Source: Entomobacter blattae (GTDB taxonomy: Bacteria > Pseudomonadota > Alphaproteobacteria > Acetobacterales > Acetobacteraceae). Taken from it: a stretch of 64,000 bases of DNA. Positions 54,436-63,249 of this stretch are shown here, in pieces. The translations under genes and the position numbers were made by a program. Under the pieces are notes generated by a model. The model was not told the origin of the DNA. It worked only from the letters and a program-made list of their open reading frames with translations, and searched no databases. The stretch spans positions 2,087,001 through 2,151,000 of the forward strand of contig NZ_CP060244.1 in NCBI RefSeq assembly GCF_014672835.1. Reading direction: 5' to 3'. The stretch's first letter is position 1. Each line of letters opens with the position of its first letter.

Positions 54436-55038
54436 TTATCCATTAACTACCTTACGAGCAGCAAAGGCCGCTGCTATGGTCCCGTCGTCCAACCCTTCAA
54501 GGGTACTTCCCATCGGCACCCCTTGCCCTAACTGACTGACTGCCACAGCAAACGGTTTAAGTTTTTCCTGAAGCCAATGCATGGTCGTTACGCCGTCCAC
54601 GGTAACACTTAAGGCAAGAATAACTTCCTTAACACGGCCTTCTTCTATACGGTGAAAAAGAGAACGGCTATTTAAATCTTCTGGCCCCTGGCCTGCCAGG
54701 GGTGATAGCACTCCCCCCAAAACTTGGTAACTTCCACGATATAAACCTGAGTTTTCCAAAGCCCATAAATCCCCCACTGTTTCTACTACACACACCACCG
54801 ACTGATCCCGAGTGGGGTCAGAACAAATCAGGCAGGGATCACTTGAATCCACATTCCCACAGACTGAGCATGTTTTGACTGTGCTGGCAGCTTGCTCCAG
54901 GGCTTGCGCTAAGGAAAGCATTTTACCTTGAGGGTTCTTTAATAACGCCAGGACAACCCTACGCGCCGAACGAGGACCCAATCCTGGCAGTCGAGAAAGG
55001 AGGGATAAGAGGGACTCAATTTCTGGGCTAATTCGCAT
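54436..55038 (-). CDS. recR: Recombination mediator protein RecR
   Basis: RecR works with RecO and RecF to load RecA at gaps. The 200-aa protein has the helix-hairpin-helix LSRLPGLGPRSARRV, the zinc finger CSVCGNVDSSDPCLIC and a Toprim domain (VVCVVETVGDLWALENSG, then TVDGVTTMHWL). ATG at 55038 is preceded by AAAAGG and gives the usual length; an in-frame GTG at 55077 is less likely. It is last in the dnaX-ybaB-recR run. Confidence 0.96.
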   Translation of the reverse strand: MRISPEIESLLSLLSRLPGLGPRSARRVVLALLKNPQGKMLSLAQALEQAASTVKTCSVCGNVDSSDPCLICSDPTRDQSVVCVVETVGDLWALENSGLYRGSYQVLGGVLSPLAGQGPEDLNSRSLFHRIEEGRVKEVILALSVTVDGVTTMHWLQEKLKPFAVAVSQLGQGVPMGSTLEGLDDGTIAAAFAARKVVNG

Positions 55039-55119
55039 GATGGCCTTTTCACTGCTGGTCTTAAAATCCAGAGCCACAGCAAAGAGAATGCTTGCCTAAA
55101 CCCTGAATGACACCCTTAT

Positions 55120-55443
55120 TTAAAAGGGGAGCTTCATACCAGCTGGAAGAGAGAGCCCCCCAGTGACCTTCTGCATTTCTTCAGCTGTTTTGGCATCAAG
55201 ATGTTTGCGAGCATCCGCGTGTGCTGCCATAATCAGGTCCTGGAGCATTTCCATTTCAGAAGCATCCATCAAGCTTGGATCTATCTTTATCGCTTTCATA
55301 ACCCCTTTCCCGTTAAGGGTTATAGTGACCATCCCTGCGCCAGCACTGCCTTCTACCTGCAAACCTTCAAGTGTGGCCTGCATTTCTTCCATTTTCGCCT
55401 GCATTTGAGAGGCCTGCTTCATAAGACCTGCAAGATTTTTCAT
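55120..55443 (-). CDS. ybaB: YbaB/EbfC nucleoid-associated protein
   Basis: A 107-aa small DNA-binding protein. Typical text: [62 protein letters not shown] and a C-terminal [13 protein letters not shown]. Family members form tweezer-like dimers on DNA. It sits between dnaX and recR in the classic arrangement and probably shares their transcript. Confidence 0.95.
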   Translation of the reverse strand: MKNLAGLMKQASQMQAKMEEMQATLEGLQVEGSAGAGMVTITLNGKGVMKAIKIDPSLMDASEMEMLQDLIMAAHADARKHLDAKTAEEMQKVTGGLSLPAGMKLPF

Positions 55444-55515
55444 AAGATGATCCCTTTTCTCTCTATTAATCTTCTACCCACATATAAGTTATAAAAAAAC
55501 CACAAACAATTCTTC

Positions 55516-57549
55516 TTAAAGAGTTTTAGTATTTTCCTCAAAAAATAGTTCCTCCTCGTCTATTTCTTCTCCCTCATCTCTTTCTATATAAGGATCTGCC
55601 AAATCATCCATAATCACTTCTGCTTCGTCTTGTTGAGGTAAACCGTAACTATCCAGGGAATGATCTGTAACAGTTTTTATCATTGCCCCAGGAAAAACTG
55701 TCATAATTTCCTTAACCAAGGGATTTTCTTCTACCTCAAGGCGAATTTGTTGCTCTACAGCCCTTTCCTGTTCTGCAAGAGTGGGCTCTCCCTGCTGGGT
55801 GGAGACCACAACTGACCAAACTAAGGAGGTTTCTTCATTCAATATCTCCCGCAATTTTTGGGGAATATCCCTTGGGGCAGACGCATCTAGGCTGATCTCT
55901 AGCACTGGGGGAGCTAAACGTACCAGCCTTACATCATGACGTAAATGCCCATGTAGACGCCCTACGCCTTTTTTTTTTGTTAGGGCTACAACATCCCGCC
56001 AGCTTCTCGGAGGAGAAGAAGGTTTTGGCACCTCACCTTCCGACATTTCTTGAGAAGGCTCCGGCCCCTCTTTTTTTTCCTCCTCTGTTTTTCCTTCATC
56101 TGGAACCTTCTCTTCCTGCTCCAAGACAATCTTTTGAATATCCTTGGTTGGAAGAGTTTCCAACTCTGAAGAGAGCGTCTCTTCCTTGGGAATATCCTTC
56201 GCCTGTAAGTCTTGAGTGAAAGAGGGCGCTAGATTTTTTTTTTCACTTGCCTTATCCGCAGGGGATAGCACTGAAGATGCAAAATGATGAGGGGGAGTTT
56301 TATCCTCACTGACCGACGGAGGCCTGAGAGACATTTTTTCTATCACCTCTGCCGGGGAAGGAAGATCTGCCAGATAACATAAGCGCAGAAGAACCATTTC
56401 TGCAGCAGCCTTTCTATCCGGTGAAAGATCAACCTCTGCAAGCCCCTTAAGCACCACCTGCCAACTGCGGGCTAATACCGGAACACTAAGCTTTTCTGCT
56501 AACACGCCCCCCCGTGTTCGCTCAAGCTCCGAGAGCTCGGCACTTTCCTTTAAGACCGGCAGCGCTTGAAGGCGAGAAATCAGATGAATAACCTCCAGTA
56601 AATCCGAAAGAACAACACTAAAATCTGCTCCCAAACGATAGGCCTGCTCAGTCAATGTTAACAACTGGTCTGGTCTTCCAGAAAAAGCCGCCTCCAGAAT
56701 ATCAAATACCAAAACCTGATCCACCAAACCCAGCATTTCAGAAACAGACTGGGCCTGAACAAGCGTTTTTCCCTCTATTTTTCCCTCATGACCAGAAGAA
56801 TTTTCTTCAACTCTTCCCTGTGCAATAGCCTGATCAAGCAAGGAGAGGCCATCTCGAACGGAACCATCGGCAGCGCGAGCAATCATGGCAAGGGCATCGG
56901 GTTCTATGCCAATGCCTTCCTGTTGGGCAAGGGAAGCAAAATGAGCAATCAACCTTTCCTGCGAGACCCTTTTCAAGTCAAAACGCTGGCAACGGGATAA
57001 AATGGTTAAAGGCACTTTCCGCAGTTCTGTCGTCGCAAAAATAAACGTAACCTGAGCAGGAGGTTCCTCCAGGGTTTTCAGTAAAGCATTAAAGGCATTG
57101 CGGGAAAGCATATGCACTTCATCGATAATAAAAACCTTCATCCTTCCTTGTAAGGGACGGAAACGACTGGATTCTATTATTTCACGAATGTCATCCACCC
57201 CAGTATGAGAGGCTGCGTCAATTTCTAATACATCTGGATGGCGGTCTGCCAATATGGCTTTACAGTTGTGGCATACTCCACACGGGTCAGCTGTAGGGCC
57301 CCCTTGACCATCTACCCCTGTACAATTCAGCGCACGCGCTAAAATACGGGCTGAGGTGGTCTTCCCTACTCCTCTTACGCCGGTTAGCATAAAAGCGTGG
57401 GCCACCCGTTGCATGGCAAAGGCATTCCGTAAAATATGAACGGTTACTTCCTGCCCGATTAGGTCATCAAAGACCTTGGGGCGATATTTGCGGGCCAGAA
57501 CCTGGTAATGCCGGTTTTTGGAAGGTGAAAACTCTACCTGTTCGCTCAA
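55516..57549 (-). CDS. dnaX: DNA polymerase III subunits tau/gamma
   Basis: The clamp-loader ATPase and replisome organiser, 677 aa. AAA+ domain: Walker A GVRGVGKTTSA (about residue 59), zinc cysteines in CGVCHNC, Walker B VFIIDEVHML and sensor ILSRCQRFD. Domain III ends near residue 400. A Pro/Glu/Lys-rich linker follows to about 515, then the tau-specific C-terminal domain (SWRDVVALTKKKGVGRLHGHL). The linker region carries two A10 tracts in the coding strand (56243-56234 and 55978-55969) and one A8. Losing one A at the first gives a stop after about 439 aa, close to E. coli gamma (431 aa). Confidence 0.97.
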   Translation of the reverse strand: MSEQVEFSPSKNRHYQVLARKYRPKVFDDLIGQEVTVHILRNAFAMQRVAHAFMLTGVRGVGKTTSARILARALNCTGVDGQGGPTADPCGVCHNCKAILADRHPDVLEIDAASHTGVDDIREIIESSRFRPLQGRMKVFIIDEVHMLSRNAFNALLKTLEEPPAQVTFIFATTELRKVPLTILSRCQRFDLKRVSQERLIAHFASLAQQEGIGIEPDALAMIARAADGSVRDGLSLLDQAIAQGRVEENSSGHEGKIEGKTLVQAQSVSEMLGLVDQVLVFDILEAAFSGRPDQLLTLTEQAYRLGADFSVVLSDLLEVIHLISRLQALPVLKESAELSELERTRGGVLAEKLSVPVLARSWQVVLKGLAEVDLSPDRKAAAEMVLLRLCYLADLPSPAEVIEKMSLRPPSVSEDKTPPHHFASSVLSPADKASEKKNLAPSFTQDLQAKDIPKEETLSSELETLPTKDIQKIVLEQEEKVPDEGKTEEEKKEGPEPSQEMSEGEVPKPSSPPRSWRDVVALTKKKGVGRLHGHLRHDVRLVRLAPPVLEISLDASAPRDIPQKLREILNEETSLVWSVVVSTQQGEPTLAEQERAVEQQIRLEVEENPLVKEIMTVFPGAMIKTVTDHSLDSYGLPQQDEAEVIMDDLADPYIERDEGEEIDEEELFFEENTKTL
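55969..55978 (-). other. A10 homopolymer in dnaX (tract 2)
   Basis: Ten consecutive A residues in the coding strand form the end of ACA and three AAA codons (Thr-Lys-Lys-Lys, about residues 524-527) at the start of the C-terminal domain. With nine A the frame reads on to GCG TAG and stops at once. With eleven A, or a -1 ribosomal slip, it stops after about 11 further codons. Either would remove the tau-specific domain. Confidence 0.75.
56234..56243 (-). other. A10 homopolymer in dnaX (tract 1)
   Basis: Ten A residues in the coding strand span GAA AAA AAA AAT (Glu-Lys-Lys-Asn, about residues 436-439) at the beginning of the linker after domain III. Nine A would give GAA AAA AAA ATC TAG, ending the protein at about 439 residues. 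This is the position where a gamma-like product would be expected to end. Confidence 0.75.
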
Positions 57550-57721
57550 AGACTCAACATTTCCTTATTGAAATAAACCCCAGAGCAGAAGGAACCTCAC
57601 GAAAAGGGTTCTCTATAAAATAACCAACCCCTAAAAAATAACCAGCTCCTCACAACATGCCTAGTTCCATCCGCCAGAAACCATGAGCTTATGAGCTTGC
57701 CAGCTATTAAAGGTGGAAAGC
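57550..57721. other. Spacer between SRP RNA and dnaX
   Basis: It includes imperfectly repeated segments (TAAAATAACCAACCCC and AAAAATAACCAGCTCC near 57615-57645). No coding content or clear terminator for the SRP RNA could be assigned. Confidence 0.35.
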
Positions 57722-57830
57722 CAGACAGCAACCCAGACACTTCTCATAATGGCTGCTTCCTTCCAGACCTGACCGAGTTTACGAGAGGCCTGCCCACTGC
57801 TGACTTTCCGATACCCTCATACCATAGACC
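57722..57830 (-). ncRNA. ffs: Signal recognition particle RNA (small bacterial type)
   Basis: On the minus strand the sequence GGTCAGGTCTGGAAGGAAGC matches the conserved apical loop of bacterial SRP RNA, which binds Ffh. Flanking arms pair as expected (CAGCA and TGCTG at the base, CTCTCGTAA against TTATGAGAAG nearer the tip). The 4.5S-type RNA of about 90-110 nt should run from near 57830 to 57722; exact ends are not determined. It lies upstream of dnaX on the same strand, as in many alphaproteobacteria. Confidence 0.92.
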
Positions 57831-57965
57831 CCCATAGGCAAGACAAGGGGGAAAATAAAAAAAAACTGAAAAATAACAACTGGCCCTACATTTTTTTTGC
57901 AAAACACAGTTTGTTCTTTTGTTTTGACAATGCCTAACACTTCGTAAAAAAGGCAAGATTAAAGA

Positions 57966-59786
57966 CTACTCCCCTACTGCACCCCCACCAGGGTGGCGAT
58001 AATCTACCCCCCCATAATATGCAGCTTTCCCCTTTTCTTTCAGACTGGGACCCCCCACCAAAATGGCCTCAGCAATGCCCCATGAATCCATGCCTACTAC
58101 CGAATACCCCTCTTGCTGGAGGGCAGAAATAACCTCTGGCTTTAAGGTTCCGCGCTCCTCTTGAATGGCACTGGGATGCCATTGCTGATGAATACGCCCT
58201 AAATTCACCGCCTGCTGGATATTGAGGTTATAATCTATCACCCCAAGAATGGTCGTTAAGACAATCGTAGGGATACGGGAGCCACCAGGGCTCCCTGTTA
58301 CCATTTTTACCTTCCCCTTACGCAAGACAATGGTAGGAGACATTGAGGATAATGGGGTTTTCCTCGGGGCAATCTCATTGGCTTTGCTGCCAACAATGCC
58401 ATACATGTTGGGCACCCCTGGCCGAATGGAGAAGTCATCCATCTCATCATTCATCACAATACCGGTATGCTCAGCAACAACCCGTGCCCCAAACCAGCCA
58501 TTGAGCGTATAAGTGGTAGATATAGCAAATCCACTACGGTCAATCACTGAAAAATGGGTGGTCTCGGCATGTTCTTGATGTTGAACCTTTTCACCAGCAG
58601 GGATCCTCTTCCGCAAGGGTTGGGGATTACCAGCCTGCAGAGAATCGGATGCAACAGCGTGGTCTTTGGGGATATCATCCCGAATAAATTTGGCATAAAT
58701 CCTATCAACCAGATGCTGAACCGGATTTCTTACAAAATCAGGGTCACCCAAGTCACGCCTATCAGAATAGGCATGGCGCATGGCCTCAACTTCTACATGC
58801 ACGGCCTCTTTGGTATAAAGGCCTAATTTAGCCATATTATACCCTTCAAGAATGTTTAACATTTCACATAAGGCCACACCGCCCCCACTCGGCGGGGGAG
58901 CTGTAAGAACCCTGTAGCCACGATAATAACAACTAATAGGCGAAAATACCCGTGGCTTATAGGCGGCAAAATCTTCCATTTGCAAAATACCCCCCCCCTC
59001 TTTACTGGCCTTAACAATATTTTGTGCGATCTCCCCCTTGTAGAAAGCCTGTGCACCCTGTTCAGAAATCAATTTAAGGCTCTGGGCCAGATCTTTTTGC
59101 ACCAGCCTGTCCCCCACTTTATAGGAAGAGCCATCTTCTTTAAGAAAAATCTTTTTCGCAGCTGAGTCTTTAGCCATATCCTGAATAGAGGTATTAAGAA
59201 GTTCAATATCGCCCTCTTGCAGAACAAAGCCATCCTCGGCAAGGCGAATGGCTGGTTCCATAACTTGGTTACGCTTTAACCTTCCCCACCTTCTCCTGAC
59301 CAGTTCAAGGCCAGCGACTGTTCCTGGCACAGCCACAGATTTCCAACCCAATGTGGAAAGGTGTGGAACAACCTCCCCCTTATCGTTCAAATACATCGTG
59401 CGTGTAGAGGCTAAAGGGGCCCGTTCGCGAAAATCAATAAATTTTGGTTCTTCATTCGGTTTATAAAGGGTCATAAACCCACCGCCACCAATATTGCCTG
59501 CTGCCGGATAGACCACCGCCATGGCATAGGCCACCGCCACTGCGGCATCGGCGGCATTACCCCCTTCGGACAAAATCCTTGCGCCCACTTCAGAGGCCAG
59601 CTTTTGGGCTGAAACGACCATCCCATTCTTCCCTGGAACAGGGTTTATGGCAGAAGTATCCACTGCAGCACTCTGAAAAGCCAGGGGGTCACTTCCAGAA
59701 GATTGACGGGCTGCATATCCCTCCCATGGGGACATAAGACACAAGACTGCAACAACAACCGGTACTATCCTTTTGGATTTAACCAT
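57966..59786 (-). CDS. ggt: Gamma-glutamyltranspeptidase, exported
   Basis: A 606-aa Ntn-hydrolase that cleaves glutathione and gamma-glutamyl compounds in the periplasm. Start at 59786 (MVKSKRIVPVVVAVLCLMSP) gives a signal peptide. The autocleavage and catalytic Thr is in HAETTHFSVIDRSG, and the later NDEMDDFS and GSPGGSRIPT blocks are substrate-binding motifs of the family. A nine-G tract in the coding strand (58990-58998) encodes Gly-Gly-Gly. It lies between the SRP RNA and map. Confidence 0.95.
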   Translation of the reverse strand: MVKSKRIVPVVVAVLCLMSPWEGYAARQSSGSDPLAFQSAAVDTSAINPVPGKNGMVVSAQKLASEVGARILSEGGNAADAAVAVAYAMAVVYPAAGNIGGGGFMTLYKPNEEPKFIDFRERAPLASTRTMYLNDKGEVVPHLSTLGWKSVAVPGTVAGLELVRRRWGRLKRNQVMEPAIRLAEDGFVLQEGDIELLNTSIQDMAKDSAAKKIFLKEDGSSYKVGDRLVQKDLAQSLKLISEQGAQAFYKGEIAQNIVKASKEGGGILQMEDFAAYKPRVFSPISCYYRGYRVLTAPPPSGGGVALCEMLNILEGYNMAKLGLYTKEAVHVEVEAMRHAYSDRRDLGDPDFVRNPVQHLVDRIYAKFIRDDIPKDHAVASDSLQAGNPQPLRKRIPAGEKVQHQEHAETTHFSVIDRSGFAISTTYTLNGWFGARVVAEHTGIVMNDEMDDFSIRPGVPNMYGIVGSKANEIAPRKTPLSSMSPTIVLRKGKVKMVTGSPGGSRIPTIVLTTILGVIDYNLNIQQAVNLGRIHQQWHPSAIQEERGTLKPEVISALQQEGYSVVGMDSWGIAEAILVGGPSLKEKGKAAYYGGVDYRHPGGGAVGE

Positions 59787-59854
59787 AAACGCCCATTCCT
59801 CCAATAACTCTGAGGGACATAACACAACCCGACATGTCAATTATTCTTCTCTGT

Positions 59855-59886
59855 CTCAATAGGGATCTACCTCAATAGGGAGGTTT
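59855..59886. repeat. 16-bp tandem duplication carrying the map stop codon
   Basis: CTCAATAGGGATCTAC (59855-59870) and CTCAATAGGGAGGTTT (59871-59886) share their first 11 bases exactly. The second unit is the 3' end of map on the minus strand, including its TGA (59874-59872); the first is a downstream copy with a second TGA. As at bfd, a gene's last codons and stop have been copied outward. Confidence 0.65.
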
Positions 59887-60666
59887 ACTAAAGCCCGCAG
59901 GTGAAAGGGTAAAAATTTCACATCCCTCTTCTGTGACCCCAATCATATGCTCAAATTGTGCAGAAAGTGAGCGATCCCTCGTTACGGCCGTCCACCCGTC
60001 TTCGAGAATTTTTACATCAGGCTTTCCAAGATTGACCATCGGTTCCACAGTAAAAAACATACCTGCTTGCAAAACCATTCCTTGCCCAGGTTTGCCAAAA
60101 TGAAGAACATTGGGCACGGTATGGAAAAGGGTTCCTATTCCATGGCCGCAAAACTCTCTGACCACCGACATCCTATGGGATTCTGCATAAGTTTGAATGG
60201 CATAGCCAATATCACCCAAAGTATTGCCCGGCTTTACAGCTTTTAAACCCAGCATCAGGCATTCATAGGTAACATCAATCAGATTTTTGGCCTTGCGGGA
60301 AATGGCACCCACACTATACATTCGGCTTGTATCCCCATACCAGCCATCAAGAATGGAAGTGACGTCAATATTTACAATATCCCCTTCCATCAGCACACGC
60401 TCACCGGGAATACCATGACAAACAACATGATTAATGGAAATACAACAGGATTTGGGATACCCCTTATAATTAAGGGTTGCTGGCACTGCCCCATGGTCGA
60501 GCGTATAGTCGTGAATAATTTTGTTGAGCTCTTCTGTAGAAACACCCGGCTTTACATAAGGTGTTATCATATCAAGCGTTTCTGCTGCTAACCGACCCGC
60601 TGCCCGCATCTTTACAAAATCTTCTTCACCGTGAATAACCACCTGAGACGAGGTGCGCATACGCAC
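59872..60666 (-). CDS. map: Methionine aminopeptidase type I
   Basis: Removes the initiator methionine from new proteins. The 264-aa protein has the metal ligands of the family: Asp in VNIDVTSILDGWYGD and DTSRMY, His in EFCGHGIGTLFH, Glu in FFTVEPMVNLG and Glu in SAQFEHMIGVTEEG. Length is normal. It starts at 60666 (MRMRTSSQVV). The stop lies within a short tandem duplication. dacA is upstream on the same strand, separated by a terminator. Confidence 0.97.
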   Translation of the reverse strand: MRMRTSSQVVIHGEEDFVKMRAAGRLAAETLDMITPYVKPGVSTEELNKIIHDYTLDHGAVPATLNYKGYPKSCCISINHVVCHGIPGERVLMEGDIVNIDVTSILDGWYGDTSRMYSVGAISRKAKNLIDVTYECLMLGLKAVKPGNTLGDIGYAIQTYAESHRMSVVREFCGHGIGTLFHTVPNVLHFGKPGQGMVLQAGMFFTVEPMVNLGKPDVKILEDGWTAVTRDRSLSAQFEHMIGVTEEGCEIFTLSPAGFSKPPY

Positions 60667-60783
60667 TTTCTCCTAACCATTAAAACGCCGTTACAGTAAT
60701 TCCTTAAATTGATGAAGTCTCATGGTCTGGTCAAGAATAAATTTTACTAAATTTTCTGCATCTTAAGCTGTTATACAACACAA

Positions 60784-60817
60784 AGGCAGGGCTATCATTC
60801 CTGAAAAAGCCCCGCCT
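60784..60817 (-). terminator. Terminator after dacA
   Basis: AGGCAGGGCT (60784-60793) pairs with AGCCCCGCCT (60808-60817) with a single mismatch around a 14-nt loop. It is GC-rich in an AT-rich gap, 94 bp past the dacA stop. Read in the direction of dacA the stem is followed by TTGTGTTG, a modest T-rich run. Confidence 0.65.
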
Positions 60818-60910
60818 CGAAAAACAAAACCCTCTTTAAAAGATCACTTTTTTTAAATACCCTTTTCAAATACCCACGTCACTTTTAAAGCTTATATCAC
60901 CCTCAAAGCC

Positions 60911-62122
60911 TTACCCCTTATTACGATGAGCCGATTTTTTCACAGTCCTTGTATTCAGAGGAATTAAACGAACTTTCGCATTAACAGATGAAGAATGCAG
61001 AATGCGCACTTTACGAGCCTTGCGGTGACGGGTAGATAAAGAAGCTTCTGCTACTTCTGAAGCATTAGGAGAAGCCAAATGACGTACCGTCTTACGCCGA
61101 TGCCGCACAGTATGGGCGGGGTAAGATGACGAAGCCCGGGCGAGTACCAAAGGATGCGTCACCACAGGGGCCCCTTCTCGAGCGAATCCATCATCAAGGA
61201 TATTGGCCATAATGGAGCTTCTTTGCGGGTTGTTATGAGCCCCTAAAACAACGCCAATCAACCGAACATCTCCCCGTTGGGCTGAGGTCACCAGATTATG
61301 CCCGGCTGAAGCGGTATAACCAGTTTTAAGGCCATCTGCTCCCGGATAAATTTTTAGCATTGGGTCATGGTTGTTAATAACCCGCCCATGAAAAACGAAA
61401 TATGGAACCCCAAAATAATGATAATTATCTGGAAAATCCTGAATAATATGGCGGGTTAGGGTCGCAAGATCCCGCGCTGTGGTGACTTGCTCTGGATCGG
61501 GTAAACCTGAGGCATTCTTAAAAGTGGTGTGATCCATCCCTAAGGCTCGGGCTTGCTGGGTCATAATTTGACCGAAAGCCTCTTCGCTCCCCCCCCCAAG
61601 CAATTCCCCAAGAGCACAAGCCGCATCATTGGCCGATTTGGTCACCAAAGCCAAAATGGCCTGTTCCACGGTAATATAATTTCCTGGACGCAACCCAAGC
61701 TTGGACGGCTCCATAGAAGCGGCATGAATAGAGATAGGAACCAGCTGATCTAGCGAAATTTTGTCTTCATCTAAGGCTCTAAATGCTAGATAAAGGGTCA
61801 TAAGCTTCGTTAGGCTTGCAGGATACCTTTCCAGATCCGCATCTTGAGCTGAGAGCACCTGACCGGTGTTAGCATCTGCAACAAAAGAGCTAATATGGCC
61901 TGCATACTGGGCCCAAGCAGTGGTAGAGGCCATCCACACGCCTGAAAACATTAAAAACGAGGGGACAAGCTTTCGGCTCAACGGAAAGCGAAATAAAAAG
62001 GCGCACTTACGCTTCCTGCATGCTTTCTCTTCAACCATTGGAGTGGGCTGTTCTCCTTTGGAAAGAGGGGAACCCTTCTGAACAGAAGGAGAATTCCTCC
62101 TAAGTTCCTTGTTTATTTGCAC
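60911..62122 (-). CDS. dacA: D-alanyl-D-alanine carboxypeptidase (PBP5/6 family)
   Basis: A penicillin-binding protein that trims pentapeptides in peptidoglycan. Active-site motifs: PASLTKLM (SxxK), KSANDAAC (SxN) and GLKTGYT (KTG). Start is GTG at 62122 with GAGGTG 5 nt upstream, which puts about 45 residues before the membrane helix (PSFLMFSGVWMASTTAWAQ); a shorter start at an internal Met is possible. The C-terminus is unusually basic (RHRKARKVRILHSS, then TRTVKKSAHRNKG) and replaces the usual amphipathic anchor. A G9 run (61589-61597) encodes GGG in LLGGGSEEAF. Confidence 0.92.
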   Translation of the reverse strand: MQINKELRRNSPSVQKGSPLSKGEQPTPMVEEKACRKRKCAFLFRFPLSRKLVPSFLMFSGVWMASTTAWAQYAGHISSFVADANTGQVLSAQDADLERYPASLTKLMTLYLAFRALDEDKISLDQLVPISIHAASMEPSKLGLRPGNYITVEQAILALVTKSANDAACALGELLGGGSEEAFGQIMTQQARALGMDHTTFKNASGLPDPEQVTTARDLATLTRHIIQDFPDNYHYFGVPYFVFHGRVINNHDPMLKIYPGADGLKTGYTASAGHNLVTSAQRGDVRLIGVVLGAHNNPQRSSIMANILDDGFAREGAPVVTHPLVLARASSSYPAHTVRHRRKTVRHLASPNASEVAEASLSTRHRKARKVRILHSSSVNAKVRLIPLNTRTVKKSAHRNKG

Positions 62123-62591
62123 TGTAACACCTCACAATCAAGCCTTTTACCGCTGCTTTCCGCTTGGGATAACGGGGTTTACCCTATTTATCAATGGCAA
62201 AACACCACGACTGGAGAATAAAACCCCTAACCCTTAATTAACTCCCTAGAAACCAAACCCTCACCTTTACCGAGGACAGCTAAAGGTTTGCTCAAGGACA
62301 CACAGCCTTATTTCATTGACGCAATACACTCTTATTATACTTTCTAGCCTATTGATCCAAGAACAGAGAATACATAAATTACTGAAAAAAGCTGAATGTT
62401 TTAGTAACTCATTCATTTTTTCTGTTCCAGCATACGGTCTTCATTATTTTTACATAATACTATGCTTATGTACCATTCTGTCTATAATTTAGAACTAAAA
62501 AGTTAAATTATCTATAATTTATGTAACTGATCATAATAATTACGCTACTTTTATCACCGATTTCCCTTCCTTAAACATTAGAGCTGAATGA
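62123..62591. other. 469-bp divergent region, dacA / clpS
   Basis: AT-rich DNA with no coding content. TCTATAATTTA occurs twice, at 62481-62491 and 62511-62521, each containing a perfect TATAAT -10 hexamer. They are 30 bp apart and 70-110 bp before clpS, so either may be its -10 box, though no matching -35 is obvious. The copy may also be one of the many short duplications. Confidence 0.4.
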
Positions 62592-63029
62592 ATGCCGATC
62601 ACATCTTTTACCGCCCCTCATCATTCCTCCCAGCCTTTGACCAACCGGAATGCCTCCGCACCGTTATGGGCCCCTTATGGCGGGAAATCGCATTCTCCCT
62701 CTGATAATGAGGATAATAATAACAATAATTCTGGCACTTTTGTGGATATTGTGGTGCACACGCGCCCACTTATTAAAAAACCTTCGATGTACAAGGTGTT
62801 GATGCTTAATGATGACTACACACCTATGGAATTTGTTGTTCATGTACTGGAGCGTTTTTTTCAGAAATCCCGAGATGAGGCCACTAACATTATGCTGAAA
62901 GTCCATCAGCAAGGGGTTGGGGTTTGTGGGGTTTTTACCTATGAAGTCGCCGAAACCAAGGTAACCCAAGTGATGGATCTAGCAAAACGTAACCAGCACC
63001 CTTTACAATGCACAATTGAAAAAGACTAA
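62592..63029 (+). CDS. clpS: ATP-dependent Clp protease adaptor ClpS
   Basis: ClpS delivers N-degron substrates to ClpAP. The 145-aa protein has a long, variable N-terminal extension (about 60 residues, Asn/Ser-rich) and the conserved core: [23 protein letters not shown] and [20 protein letters not shown]. The Asp and Asn residues that read the N-end rule signal are in [10 protein letters not shown]. clpA follows 220 bp later on the same strand. Confidence 0.94.
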   Translation: MPITSFTAPHHSSQPLTNRNASAPLWAPYGGKSHSPSDNEDNNNNNSGTFVDIVVHTRPLIKKPSMYKVLMLNDDYTPMEFVVHVLERFFQKSRDEATNIMLKVHQQGVGVCGVFTYEVAETKVTQVMDLAKRNQHPLQCTIEKD

Positions 63030-63249
63030 CCGCGATCCAAAATATAACCAAAGGGTTAATGAGAGGAAGAGAATCGTGCTTTTTTTATCATATAAAAATT
63101 TTTATCGTTAATTATTTAATCTTTCATCCCATATATCTGTTTAAAAAGTATAATATTTTTCACATTAATTCGCTCAAACCCCAAATGCACTCAAACCCTA
63201 GGCATTATACCATTTTCCACTAACCCGCTTTGAAAAGGCAAGTCCCAGC

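Noticed and set aside
56071-56078. A8 run in the dnaX linker as a third slippage site
   Set aside because: It encodes Glu-Lys-Lys-Glu in a Glu/Lys-rich linker where A runs are expected from codon use, and it is shorter than tracts with proven slippage. The A10 runs are better candidates.
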